DNA from: a virus
Reading direction: 5' to 3' (one strand)
Virus record (IMG/VR): IMGVR_UViG_3300046694_000046
Coordinates: 1 to 22,632 of that record
Length of the DNA stretch: 22,632 bases
In this document: positions 1 through 8,509 of the stretch, piece by piece
How the letters are laid out: every line of letters begins with the position of its first letter
How positions within the stretch are numbered: position 1 is the stretch's first letter
Notes under the pieces: model-generated
The model's database searches: none
Told to the model about the DNA's origin: nothing
The model's input: only the letters and a program-made list of their open reading frames with translations
Position numbers and translations under genes: made by a program

Positions 1-1040
1 CCATCGCCAGCGCGTGACGCCGGCCCAGCCAGCACGATCGATTGACTTCCTTGCTGCCCGACTCGCGCCAATAAGGATGTACCGGTGCATGCGGCTGTGT
101 TGCCAGACGCCCCCGTAACGAACGCCGAAGTCGACGCCGACCCAACAAGGCCGCCAGCGCCACCCGGGCATGACAACAGCGCACCAAAGCTGGTGGTGCC
201 GCCCGCACCGCCATTGGCAGCCGAACTGCCAGTGCCGCCCGGGCCGACGGTCATTGTGACGCCTGAGAATGCGCTCGTGAAATAGCCCTCAGCGTATGCG
301 CCCGCCGTGCCGCCGCTGCCGGCTGCCGCCTGGCTCGAGTTCGTGACCTGCGTACCGCCACCAGCTCCTCCGCCCGCTTGCACCTTGACATAGACCGCAG
401 CCGTGCCCGTCGTCGGCGTGTATGTGCCACCCGTAGTGAACACTTGGACATTCAGCAGGCGCCCCTTGAAGCCGGTTAGCGTTCCGGTCGCGGTGAGGTT
501 CGCCGCAGTGACCGTTCCGGTGAACGTCGGTGATGCGAGCGTCGCGTAGCTCGCAAGGTTCGCCTTCACGTACGCCGTCGTCGCGCTGTTCGTGCTGTTG
601 TCGGCGGTCGACGGCGTCGGCTGAACCGGGATGGCCGTATATGTGACGACGCCGGTAGCGTTGGCGATGCTGAACGGATTGTCGGTATAGACCCCCGACA
701 CGTAGCGGCCAATATTAAACACGTTCGCGGAAGATTTTTTGATCTCCCAAACCGCCGAACTGTTGCTGTCCAACTCGTACGAAGCACCGCTCGCGCCTGA
801 CGAATCATTCACCTTTACGACGGCGTTTGCGAACGACGTCGTTTGAATCCCTGTGAACGTGTTGGCGCCCGTCGACGGCACTCCCAGCGCCGTGCGCGCC
901 CCGCTAGCCGTTGTGGCGCCAGTGCCGCCATTCAGAACAGGAAGCGGCGCCACCCAGTTGATCAGGCTCGACGGAACGGTTGTCGCCGCCATTGCCGAGA
1001 CAGAAAGCAATGACAACAGAGCGAAGAAGATTTTTTTCAT
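1..1040 (-). CDS. Glycine-rich tail-fibre-like protein with Sec signal peptide (partial, C-terminus beyond window)
   Basis: The frame is open from ATG at 1040 to the left edge, about 346 residues with the C-terminus missing. It starts MKKIFFALLSLLSVSAMA followed by ATTV: two lysines, a hydrophobic core and an AMA cleavage site, a textbook Sec type I signal peptide. Next comes a fibre-like stretch with the motif LNGGTGATTASGARTALG near residue 37, a motif seen in many phage fibres, then ASPTFTGTVTAANLTATGTL. From about residue 215 it is a Gly-rich domain resembling that of the fibre at 2933-4561. The start overlaps the stop of the upstream tailspike gene (ATGA), so the two are probably translated together. 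A signal peptide is odd for a virion protein, since tails assemble in the cytoplasm. It could be a lysogenic-conversion protein or a fibre with a borrowed N-terminus. The reading frame is certain; the role is inferred. Confidence 0.8.
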   Translation of the reverse strand, partial: MKKIFFALLSLLSVSAMAATTVPSSLINWVAPLPVLNGGTGATTASGARTALGVPSTGANTFTGIQTTSFANAVVKVNDSSGASGASYELDSNSSAVWEIKKSSANVFNIGRYVSGVYTDNPFSIANATGVVTYTAIPVQPTPSTADNSTNSATTAYVKANLASYATLASPTFTGTVTAANLTATGTLTGFKGRLLNVQVFTTGGTYTPTTGTAAVYVKVQAGGGAGGGTQVTNSSQAAAGSGGTAGAYAEGYFTSAFSGVTMTVGPGGTGSSAANGGAGGTTSFGALLSCPGGAGGLVGSASTSAFVTGASGNTAACTGTSLLARVGQQGSQSIVLAGPASRAGD

Positions 1041-2584
1041 TGGGAGCCACCACCCACGGTGTTGTTGGTGCCAAGATTCACGACGTTGTTTGTGTTGCCC
1101 TTGTACGCATTCGATTGAACGTTCACGCTGTCAGAACCGGACTGCAAGATGACTCCATTGGTCAGCTTCCAGAACATGTTCCCAGTGATGATCCCGCATG
1201 AACCGGATTGGCTGACGTCAACCGAGATCGCTGTGCATGTCGCGCCGAACACTGCCGGCGAGAAGTGATTGCCGACGAACGAGAAGTTGTAGCTCTTGCC
1301 AAACACCACACCTTCGCCAAGGTTCGGTATCAGGAACTCGCAGTTCGACACTTGCACGTCTTGAATCTGAGATGGACTGTTGATCGCTGTGATGCAATTG
1401 AACTGACAGTTCACAACGCTTAACTGAACCAGCGAACCGTCCGGAACGCCAGGGTTGCATCCAATTCCTATCGAATCACCAGTGAAGTTGCAGCCGGTGA
1501 AAGTGACGCCCTGTACCGCTAGTCCATATACGAAACCGACGTTCAGGAGGTTGAACGTGCACCCGACGAAGTTATAGACAACAGGGATCAATGAAGCCGT
1601 CCCGAACACATTGACTCCGATTCCATGCACGGAATAGAACTCAAGCGGGCCCGTCACCTGCATATTGAAGAAGTTGATGTTTGAAACGCCGTACACGTGT
1701 ACCGCTTCGCCCCAATACTGGGATTTCGCTTGACCGTCTGCCCCCTGGAAAACAACGCCGTCAAAGATATTCAGCGCGGAGTTCCCCGGGTCGGTTATGC
1801 CGGTTCCCGTCTGGTTCAGGAAGATGCCATTTCCGCCGCCGGTCGTAGACGTGGAATAAGTGACTCCGCGCAACTGGAAGGAGTTGAAGGCACCTAGATA
1901 GTTGATCTTTAGTCCGTCGGCACAGGCCCACGATAGTTCCGTGATCCCTACCCCGGCCCCTTCGATCATCAGGCCGGCAACCAGATTCGGGAAGGTGTAG
2001 GTCGCCAGTGCCGAGAACTTGAATTTCCCGGCGGGAATGGAGATCTTTGCGCTTCCCATCGTCGACGCCTTCGCAAGCGCGGCAACCAGAGCTGCATCTG
2101 AATAGGTCGCCCCTGTGGCATCTGCGCCCGGATAGTCGGTGATGTCGATGACGTTGAAAACACGCCGAAACAGCTTCGATCCCGTTGCTATCTTCGCGTC
2201 GCTCACTGAGGCGTCCGCTGGCACGCCAATGGAACGCGCGGCACCGCCCTTCACCACTACCTGCTGCGTTCCGGCCGCAATGACAGGATTGAAGCTGAGC
2301 GTGTTTCCGGAAAGCGAGCAGTCGAGCTGCGGCACGCCGTCGAAGTAGACGTCGACATTGCTGATCGAGCCGTAGCTTCCGGCGAGCGTCAGGGAGGTTG
2401 TCGTGCCAGCGGTGAAGTTCGTACCAGCAACGAACGTTTCGACGGACCGGTTGCCCGAGAGAGCCGTTCTGAATTGAGCGAGCGTCGCCTTCGCCTCGCC
2501 GTTCTGGTCGACGTAGATCAGGTCGGTATCCGACAGGGCCACTGCCGGAGAGAATCCGTTCAGCCGAGTGCTTGCTGCAGTCAT
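1037..2584 (-). CDS. Tailspike / receptor-binding protein with right-handed beta-helix
   Basis: This 515-residue protein looks like a phage tailspike. The N-terminus (about residues 10-45, with DLIYVDQNGEAKATLAQFRTAL) resembles the particle-anchoring segment of phage fibres. Residues about 48-115 form a Ser/Thr/Gly-rich beta domain. From about residue 140 onward short beta-strand repeats with N, G and F ladders (for example GCTFNLLNVGF, GCNFTGDSIGIGC, NCQFNCITAI, NCEFLIPNLGE) indicate a pectate-lyase-like beta-helix. Such spikes bind or cleave capsular polysaccharide or LPS. The substrate and catalytic residues cannot be read from sequence. The start has a GGTGAG ribosome binding site, close to the ATG. 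An intrinsic terminator ends only a few bases before that site, so the gene needs read-through or a promoter lying inside or upstream of the hairpin. Confidence 0.85.
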   Translation of the reverse strand: MTAASTRLNGFSPAVALSDTDLIYVDQNGEAKATLAQFRTALSGNRSVETFVAGTNFTAGTTTSLTLAGSYGSISNVDVYFDGVPQLDCSLSGNTLSFNPVIAAGTQQVVVKGGAARSIGVPADASVSDAKIATGSKLFRRVFNVIDITDYPGADATGATYSDAALVAALAKASTMGSAKISIPAGKFKFSALATYTFPNLVAGLMIEGAGVGITELSWACADGLKINYLGAFNSFQLRGVTYSTSTTGGGNGIFLNQTGTGITDPGNSALNIFDGVVFQGADGQAKSQYWGEAVHVYGVSNINFFNMQVTGPLEFYSVHGIGVNVFGTASLIPVVYNFVGCTFNLLNVGFVYGLAVQGVTFTGCNFTGDSIGIGCNPGVPDGSLVQLSVVNCQFNCITAINSPSQIQDVQVSNCEFLIPNLGEGVVFGKSYNFSFVGNHFSPAVFGATCTAISVDVSQSGSCGIITGNMFWKLTNGVILQSGSDSVNVQSNAYKGNTNNVVNLGTNNTVGGGSQ

Positions 2585-2592
2585 GGCTCACC

Positions 2593-2619
2593 AAAAGAAA
2601 AAGCCGCCCTAAGGCGGCT
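2593..2619 (-). terminator. Intrinsic terminator after fibre-tail adaptor gene
   Basis: On the minus strand a 7-bp stem AGCCGCC/GGCGGCT with a TTAG loop is followed by TTTTTCTTTT. It lies between the stop at 2649 and the ATG at 2584, and its U-tract runs straight into the ribosome binding site of the tailspike gene. Nearly the same hairpin and tail occur at 8462-8488. Confidence 0.85.
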
Positions 2620-2648
2620 GAAAATGAAATTGTTTTTGCGTCGCGCGA

Positions 2649-2918
2649 CTATCTGTCGGAGACCGTGATCGTTATCGATCGGGCGTCCGTCCTTCCGGCT
2701 GACGTTGTGACCTGACACTTCACTGCATAGGATTGGCCGGCTGTCCCGCCAGAAACCCATGCCGACACGCGCGAACCCGAAACCGTCGAAGAGTTGACGG
2801 TGAGGCCGCTTGTTGCGATCACCGACGCTTCAGAGATCGTTTCGCCGGAAGCTAGCCATGCCGACCAGTCCCACTCGAAATCGAGAACGGCCACGGGGTC
2901 TTTCGTAAAGCTCTGCAT
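2649..2918 (-). CDS. Fibre-tail adaptor-like protein
   Basis: The protein is 89 residues and starts MQSFTKDPVAVLDFEWDWSAWL. The pattern (F-x-KDP-x-AVLDF-x-x-D-W-x-x-WL) matches small phage proteins annotated as fibre-tail adaptors, with a C-terminal Ig-like beta domain (SYAVKCQVTT, TDARSITITV). I place the start at ATG 2918 because AAGGAGGT lies 3 bases upstream. A longer GTG start at 2936 overlaps the preceding stop (GTGA) but would put the ribosome binding site inside the gene. It follows the glycine-rich fibre gene directly, consistent with a role in joining that fibre to the tail. The family call rests on recall of similar proteins. Confidence 0.7.
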   Translation of the reverse strand: MQSFTKDPVAVLDFEWDWSAWLASGETISEASVIATSGLTVNSSTVSGSRVSAWVSGGTAGQSYAVKCQVTTSAGRTDARSITITVSDR

Positions 2919-2932
2919 CTGACCTCCTTGGG

Positions 2933-4561
<1,629 letters not shown>

Positions 4562-4573
4562 GTGCGACTCCCG

Positions 4574-4966
4574 TTATGCGTTGCCTTCGGTGAGCGATCC
4601 CGAACTCACAGTCACAGTCGCGTTGGCGACAATTGACGTGGTCGGCATCTGCACTTCACCGGCGCCGCCGGTCGTGCTCACGTCGAAGTCGGCGACGAAC
4701 GTGCCGCCCGAGGTGGTCAGTCGCGCCCAGGTCGCGGTGCCGGTTGCCGACGCGGTGGCGTTGCCGATCGCGCCGAACGTGAGCACGCCGTTTGATACGG
4801 TCCCGAGGGTCGCCGCGCAGGTGTGCGCCGAGAGCGCCGTCGTTGCGGTACCGCCGCTCGCCGGGCGCGCGCCGCTGTAAAGCGTGAGCACTGCGCTCGC
4901 GCCGGCCTGCGTAACGATGGCAGTCGCGCGCGCGTTGCGCACTGCCGTGGAAAGTGCGATTGTCAT
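4574..4966 (-). CDS. Conserved phage protein of unknown function, probably virion-associated
   Basis: I do not recognise a named family in this 130-residue protein, which starts MTIALSTAVRNARATAIVTQ. It is mostly short beta-strand-like stretches rich in T, A, S and G (VLTLYSGARPASGG, TATWARLTTSGGTFVADFDVST) and ends SSGSLTEGNA. It has no signal peptide, membrane segment or catalytic motif. The ATG at 4966 is preceded by GGGGATC; longer upstream extensions of the frame run into the DUF1353 gene and lack a ribosome binding site. Its place just before the Gly-rich fibre and its composition suggest a small structural or baseplate/fibre-associated protein. Confidence 0.75.
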   Translation of the reverse strand: MTIALSTAVRNARATAIVTQAGASAVLTLYSGARPASGGTATTALSAHTCAATLGTVSNGVLTFGAIGNATASATGTATWARLTTSGGTFVADFDVSTTGGAGEVQMPTTSIVANATVTVSSGSLTEGNA

Positions 4967-4989
4967 TTGATCCCCAGTAGAGATAGCAG

Positions 4990-5352
4990 TTACTTCCAGT
5001 GCGACCAGCCGAAGGCACGAACGCCGGCCCACATGAGCCAGCGGCGCCATGCGGGGACGCCAGTCACGGCAGACGCCTCGCGAAGCACAGCATCGGCGAC
5101 ACGGCGCGGCACTGGCTTGTCGGTGTAGAGCATGTCGTGCACGACGGCCGCCTCGGCGCTGCTGTCGCCAGTCAGCAGAAAGACGATCGGCAGGCGCGGG
5201 ACTGACGCAAGGTCAGTCGCGAATCCCTTCGGCACGACGAAGGTCTGGTCTGCGACGTCGGACTGGTAGACGAGCGGCGCTGTAAGCGTCCAGTGCCCGT
5301 CGTCATGGTCGTCGGCCGCCTGCATCGTCAGGCGCGTCAGGAACCGGCTCAT
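4990..5352 (-). CDS. DUF1353 family phage protein
   Basis: The protein is 120 residues. Two signature motifs of DUF1353 are clear: GFATDLASVPR at residues 43-53 and VHDMLYT at 71-77. The C-terminus is Trp-rich (WRRWLMWAGVRAFGWSHWK). The family is widespread in phages near lysis and tail genes, and its molecular function is not established. The ATG at 5352 overlaps the stop of the lipoprotein gene (ATGA), with GGAG about 10 bases upstream. An upstream extension of the frame to 5679 lies wholly inside the lipoprotein gene and is discounted. Confidence 0.9.
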   Translation of the reverse strand: MSRFLTRLTMQAADDHDDGHWTLTAPLVYQSDVADQTFVVPKGFATDLASVPRLPIVFLLTGDSSAEAAVVHDMLYTDKPVPRRVADAVLREASAVTGVPAWRRWLMWAGVRAFGWSHWK

Positions 5353-5801
5353 GCAGAGACGGCTCCGCTTGCTGGCGCGGGCGCCGCGGCGGGCGCGCTG
5401 TACTGTGCGATCGCAGCGGAGAGAGCCGTCTGAAAGGCAATGAGCCCAATTTGCACACCGGTTTTCGCTGCGGGATCGATCGGCAGGAGCGTCACGACCT
5501 GGATCGCGGCAGGGATGCTGGTATTGATCAGGCTTGCGACAGTGGTCGCGTCGATCGTCGCTCCACCCGAGCAGACGGCCGCGTTGTCCTTGACGAGCTG
5601 CGCGAGCACCGCCTGTTCCGGCGCGCTCTGGACCGTCATCGCCTGCACCGACAAGAGCGTCGGCTGAACGACCGCGCACGCTTTCGCAACCTGCACTTGA
5701 ACCGCGGCCGCAATCTGCGCGGGCGACTGAGTGCCGGTCGATGCACAGCCGGCGACGAGCGCGACGAGACCTGCCGCGAGCAGCATGAAGAAGCGTTTCA
5801 T
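5349..5801 (-). CDS. Phage lipoprotein (candidate lysis accessory)
   Basis: The protein is 150 residues. It begins MKRFFMLLAAGLVALVAGC: a lysine/arginine n-region, a hydrophobic core and the lipobox VAGC with the lipidated Cys at residue 19. Ala at the position after Cys is compatible with outer-membrane sorting. The mature part is Ala/Val/Gln-rich and probably helical, and the tail is Ala-Pro-rich (SAPAAAPAPASG). AAGGAAA lies just upstream of the ATG at 5801. It follows the holin-like gene and precedes DUF1353. It might serve as an outer-membrane spanin subunit, but it is longer and less Pro-rich than typical Rz1 proteins, so that is only a possibility. The lipoprotein call itself is firm. 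Confidence 0.85.
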   Translation of the reverse strand: MKRFFMLLAAGLVALVAGCASTGTQSPAQIAAAVQVQVAKACAVVQPTLLSVQAMTVQSAPEQAVLAQLVKDNAAVCSGGATIDATTVASLINTSIPAAIQVVTLLPIDPAAKTGVQIGLIAFQTALSAAIAQYSAPAAAPAPASGAVSA

Positions 5802-5826
5802 GAGGTTTCCTTTCAGTGGTGGATAG

Positions 5827-6036
5827 TTACTTGCCAAGCTTGGCGGAGACGCCGAGGCCTGCGAGGAGCGATGCGGCGCCGACGCCATACGCCTGCATAT
5901 CAAACGGCTTGCCTGTCGCTACGCTGTAGACCTCAAGCGCGAGACCGACGACCACGGCGACAGCGGACCATGCGTACGCCGGCTCGAGCGTCGCGTTGTC
6001 GTCGCCGGTGACGAGTTGAAGGAGGCGCTTCAGCAT
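5827..6036 (-). CDS. Small holin-like membrane protein
   Basis: The protein has 69 residues, with a short basic start (MLKRLLQLV), a clear membrane segment at about residues 21-40 (YAWSAVAVVVGLALEVYSVA) and a second, Gly/Ala-rich weaker one at about 49-65. Size and topology fit a class II-like holin or holin-related protein that lets the endolysin reach the cell wall. The ATG at 6036 follows the stop of the HNH-type gene by two bases (TGATCATG) without a strong ribosome binding site, so translation is probably coupled. No family is recognised by sequence. Confidence 0.75.
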   Translation of the reverse strand: MLKRLLQLVTGDDNATLEPAYAWSAVAVVVGLALEVYSVATGKPFDMQAYGVGAASLLAGLGVSAKLGK

Positions 6037-6038
6037 GA

Positions 6039-6530
6039 TCAGAGGTGCTCGTGGTGGATGACTTCGGTCGGCGTGAACTGATAGCCTTCCTTGCCGTAGC
6101 GCTGCGCGACGAAGTACGGGAACGGCATCCAGTGAATTCCTTCGTTCTTGCCGCGGTGATGGTCTGCGCACAGCAGAAGGCCGTTCACGGTTTGATCGTC
6201 GACGAACGAGTAAGGGTCATCGGGCGAGAACCTCGACCAATCGAACGCTTGCGCATGAACGCCCCATAGACCCGCCTCGCAGTCCTTCTGGAAGCGCGGC
6301 CAGTCGATCATGTTGGCTAGCGAGCGCTCGATCGGATGGTGATGCGATTCCAGCGGATGCCCGCTGTCCTCTGCCGTGCGGCCGCACACTGCGCACCGAC
6401 CTCCTTCGCGCGCGACGAGCAACTTCTTGCTGTGCGTGAAAAGCGCAGTCGTCGTGCGCGGCTCATGCCCGGGAAGGAACACGTCGATCTGGCACGTCTC
6501 TTTCTGCTCGTGGATTTGCTCGACGCTCAT
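6039..6530 (-). CDS. HNH-type zinc-binding protein, putative endonuclease
   Basis: The protein has 163 residues. A treble-clef/beta-beta-alpha-metal pattern is visible: CAVCG at residues 46-50, a triple His at 63-65 in ESHHHPIE, Asn117 in VNGLLLC, and C121-x-x-H124-H125. This matches the HNH order (Cys pair, His, Asn, Cys/His), though the second zinc knuckle is C-x2-H instead of the usual C-x2-C. It would act on DNA if catalytic; phage HNH proteins often assist packaging or are selfish nicking enzymes. Its ATG at 6530 overlaps the endolysin stop (ATGA) and its own stop lies two bases before the holin-like gene, so it is fully embedded in the lysis operon. A non-catalytic zinc-binding role is possible. 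Confidence 0.7.
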   Translation of the reverse strand: MSVEQIHEQKETCQIDVFLPGHEPRTTTALFTHSKKLLVAREGGRCAVCGRTAEDSGHPLESHHHPIERSLANMIDWPRFQKDCEAGLWGVHAQAFDWSRFSPDDPYSFVDDQTVNGLLLCADHHRGKNEGIHWMPFPYFVAQRYGKEGYQFTPTEVIHHEHL

Positions 6531-7066
6531 GCGATCCCCAGTGCTTTCTTTGCCGCGCCATAAAGGGCCATCCGATCGGCTAGCCCGTTGGTGCCCCCGT
6601 TGATGATTCGCGTGATGCGCTCGAACTGGCCGACATCCGCGTAGCCGTTCAAGTAGTGATTCGTCCACCACCAGGCGGCCGACAGCGCCGCGTTTGCCGA
6701 TTGCTCGAGCAGCTCCGGGTGCGCAATCAAGTCCAGGTCGAGCCCGATGCTCGCGAGTTGGTAGTTGCGGCGCCCGGTGATCTGGATAAGGCCGCGCCCC
6801 ATGAAGCGCTTGCCGTCGCCGGTCTGCGTGTTGCCGAGATCGGCGCGGCCCTCATAGCGCATCTGCGCCTGTGTCGGCCCCCACAGCTCGCGCGTGCACG
6901 ACAAGCCCATCGACTCGTGACCGACTTGAGCGAGGAATGCAGCCGCGCGAAGCGGAGTGTTGATCTGATACTGATCGCACGCGGACTGCAGTTGAGGAAG
7001 CCACTGCGCTGCCCGCAGGACGGTCGCGCCTGTTCCAGACTGAACGACTTGCGGTGTGAGCTTCAT
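6527..7066 (-). CDS. Endolysin, glycoside hydrolase family 19 (chitinase-like)
   Basis: The protein has 179 residues and would cleave peptidoglycan glycan strands. The GH19 catalytic Glu is in VGHESMG (Glu51); Glu60 in TRELW is the likely second acid. The substrate-cleft motifs RYEGRADLGNTQTGDG (70-85) and FMGRGLIQITGRRNY (88-102) are diagnostic, and INGGTNGLADR follows at 155-165. No signal peptide or wall-binding domain is present, so release through a holin is expected. The ATG at 7066 overlaps the stop of the membrane coiled-coil gene (ATGA), with AAGG about 10 bases upstream. Confidence 0.95.
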   Translation of the reverse strand: MKLTPQVVQSGTGATVLRAAQWLPQLQSACDQYQINTPLRAAAFLAQVGHESMGLSCTRELWGPTQAQMRYEGRADLGNTQTGDGKRFMGRGLIQITGRRNYQLASIGLDLDLIAHPELLEQSANAALSAAWWWTNHYLNGYADVGQFERITRIINGGTNGLADRMALYGAAKKALGIA

Positions 7067-7329
7067 GCCTTGTCTGCCTTGTGATCGAGACGCTCTTCGA
7101 TGCGCTCAAGCTTCTTGAAGACGGCATCAATCGACATGCTGAATCGATCGATTGCCTTCTCCAAGGCGCTCGACGTCACATACGTTTCGGCGCAGTGGAG
7201 CTTGAAAGCTGCGAGATCTTTTTCGTTTGATTCCGCGCGTGCATGTACGCTGCGAAACATCCACCACACGACGGTTCCTATGCCGGCCACAGCAGTGCCA
7301 GCGAGGCCAAAAAGCCCGTTCAAATCCAT
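7063..7329 (-). CDS. Membrane-anchored coiled-coil protein of lysis cassette (holin or spanin candidate)
   Basis: The protein has 88 residues, with one membrane segment at about residues 6-25 (LFGLAGTAVAGIGTVVWWMF) followed by a charged helix. Residues about 55-83 (ALEKAIDRF...IDAVFKKLERIEERL) look like a coiled coil. Positive charges lie after the membrane segment (RSVHARAE) and an Asp before it, which favours the long domain staying in the cytoplasm; this fits a holin or lysis regulator better than an inner-membrane spanin. The start is ATG 7329, preceded by GGGG six bases upstream. Further upstream lies a terminator, so longer forms are discounted. It is the first gene of the lysis block. 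Confidence 0.75.
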   Translation of the reverse strand: MDLNGLFGLAGTAVAGIGTVVWWMFRSVHARAESNEKDLAAFKLHCAETYVTSSALEKAIDRFSMSIDAVFKKLERIEERLDHKADKA

Positions 7330-7342
7330 GGAAAGCCCCGGG

Positions 7343-7367
7343 AATAAAAAAGCCGCCCGGAGGCGGC
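7343..7367 (-). terminator. Intrinsic terminator before lysis block
   Basis: On the minus strand a 6-bp stem GCCGCC/GGCGGC with a TCCG loop is followed by TTTTTTATT. It lies between the stop of the fibre assembly gene (7389) and the ribosome binding site of the first lysis gene (ATG 7329). Confidence 0.85.
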
Positions 7368-7388
7368 AAGGTGGTCGATATGTTTTTG

Positions 7389-7808
7389 TCAGGTGCCCGG
7401 CGGGTATGCCGGCTTGGAAGGCATGCTCAGAGACGCGTCCAATGCTGATGAGCCGACGATCAGTCGCAGCGCCTTGCGGTAAGCGATCCAATCTGCCGGA
7501 ACTTGAACGGCATCCTCATAGCATCGCAGGACGACTTGGTCGGAGTCGATGAGCGCTGCGCTAGCGTCGGCCTTGAGCGCTTCCCATACCTGCTGCGCGG
7601 TCGGCGGAGCCGGGTCAACCCAAGCAGGAAGTCCGCCTGCATCTGAGCCGCGAACTTTGCCTTCCGGCGGATTGCCGCAGCCGAATGTCATGAACGTGGC
7701 TTGGTCTACTTCCATCAGATCCGCGGGCCAAGACCCGGCGGCCTTGTATTCCCCTTCGAAGTCGACGTCATAAAAGGCGTTGACCGATGCTGAGTAGAGA
7801 TGCGTCAT
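7389..7808 (-). CDS. Tail fibre assembly chaperone
   Basis: The protein has 139 residues. The N-terminus MTHLYSASVNAFYDVDFEGEY, the VDPAPPTAQQVWEALKADA linker and the C-terminal segment with WIAYRKALRLIV match the tail fibre assembly (Caudo_TAP) family, whose members help fold or trimerise the fibre encoded just upstream and in some phages stay on the tip. It begins at ATG 7808, one base after the stop of the short fibre gene, with GGGAAG upstream. An intrinsic terminator follows its stop. Confidence 0.85.
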   Translation of the reverse strand: MTHLYSASVNAFYDVDFEGEYKAAGSWPADLMEVDQATFMTFGCGNPPEGKVRGSDAGGLPAWVDPAPPTAQQVWEALKADASAALIDSDQVVLRCYEDAVQVPADWIAYRKALRLIVGSSALDASLSMPSKPAYPPGT

Positions 7809-7809
7809 G

Positions 7810-8451
7810 TCACTTCCCAATGATGATTCCGGAGACCGCCACGAGCGTGCTCGGTGTCGCTCCCGCAATGTTGATGAGCGCGGATGTCGTCGTCGGCGCC
7901 TGGCCGCAAAGGCTCATTCCCGCGGTGCTAGCCGCCTCTTGGACCGGGTAAAAGGAGCTGGACAACACAGCATTCGGAAACGCAATCGGGTAAGTGGCCG
8001 TGACCGTAGCCAGACCCGATCCGTTCGCCGTTGCCGTGACATTGCGAACCCACTGAACGATCAAACCACCGGGCAACTTCTGATAGCCGTTGATCGCCAA
8101 CGATGACGAAAAGTCCGCCATGCTGAAGCCCCAACGCAACCATTTCGTTGGGCTGCTCGCAGGAGTGTTCGCGATGTTGTTGTCGACGAGACTCAGGTAA
8201 GTGATCCCATCCGGACCCATGATCCGGTCATTCGACATGTACGTCTCAGCGGCGTCGTAGTCGGGAATTCCTCGGCGGCTGAAGTACCGAACGCCGTTGT
8301 AGAGGTAATTCAGCAACCAGTTGAAACGACCGCGCGAAGGCGGCGTCGTGCTCAACGGCCAGCCCGCTGCAATATAAGCGTCGGTCGGCGTGACGTTGTC
8401 AGAGGCCGTGCTCGCCCATACTGAAGTAACCGCCGGCTTCGTGAGTGCCAT
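7810..8451 (-). CDS. Short tail fibre / receptor-binding protein
   Basis: The protein has 213 residues. The N-terminal half (MALTKPAVTSVWAST..., NWLLNYLYNGVRYFSRRGIPDYDAAETY) resembles the baseplate-attaching part of phage fibres. From about residue 118 a C-terminal knob-like domain begins with INGYQKLPGGLIVQW, a motif typical of gp53-like fibre tips, and ends SGIIIGK. The partner chaperone is the next gene. The ATG at 8451 has GGGAATAG upstream, directly after a terminator hairpin. Confidence 0.85.
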   Translation of the reverse strand: MALTKPAVTSVWASTASDNVTPTDAYIAAGWPLSTTPPSRGRFNWLLNYLYNGVRYFSRRGIPDYDAAETYMSNDRIMGPDGITYLSLVDNNIANTPASSPTKWLRWGFSMADFSSSLAINGYQKLPGGLIVQWVRNVTATANGSGLATVTATYPIAFPNAVLSSSFYPVQEAASTAGMSLCGQAPTTTSALINIAGATPSTLVAVSGIIIGK

Positions 8452-8461
8452 GTGCTATTCC

Positions 8462-8488
8462 CAAAAGAAAAAGCCGCGCGAGGCGGCT
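8462..8488 (-). terminator. Intrinsic terminator before short fibre gene
   Basis: On the minus strand a 6-bp stem AGCCGC/GCGGCT with a CTCGC loop is followed by TTTTTCTTTT. It sits between the DUF2612 gene stop (8510) and the ribosome binding site of the short fibre gene. Stem and tail closely match the hairpin at 2593-2619. Confidence 0.85.
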
Positions 8489-8509
8489 GTTGAATTCGTG
8501 GCGCGAGTA

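Noticed and set aside
1761-2594. A 277-residue minus-strand frame inside the second tailspike gene
   Set aside because: It is a shifted frame of the tailspike gene, Arg/His-rich, whereas the 515-residue frame shows clear beta-helix patterning.
4990-5679. A longer start for the DUF1353 gene
   Set aside because: The extra residues lie entirely within the lipoprotein gene in another frame; the family begins at the ATG at 5352, which overlaps the preceding stop.
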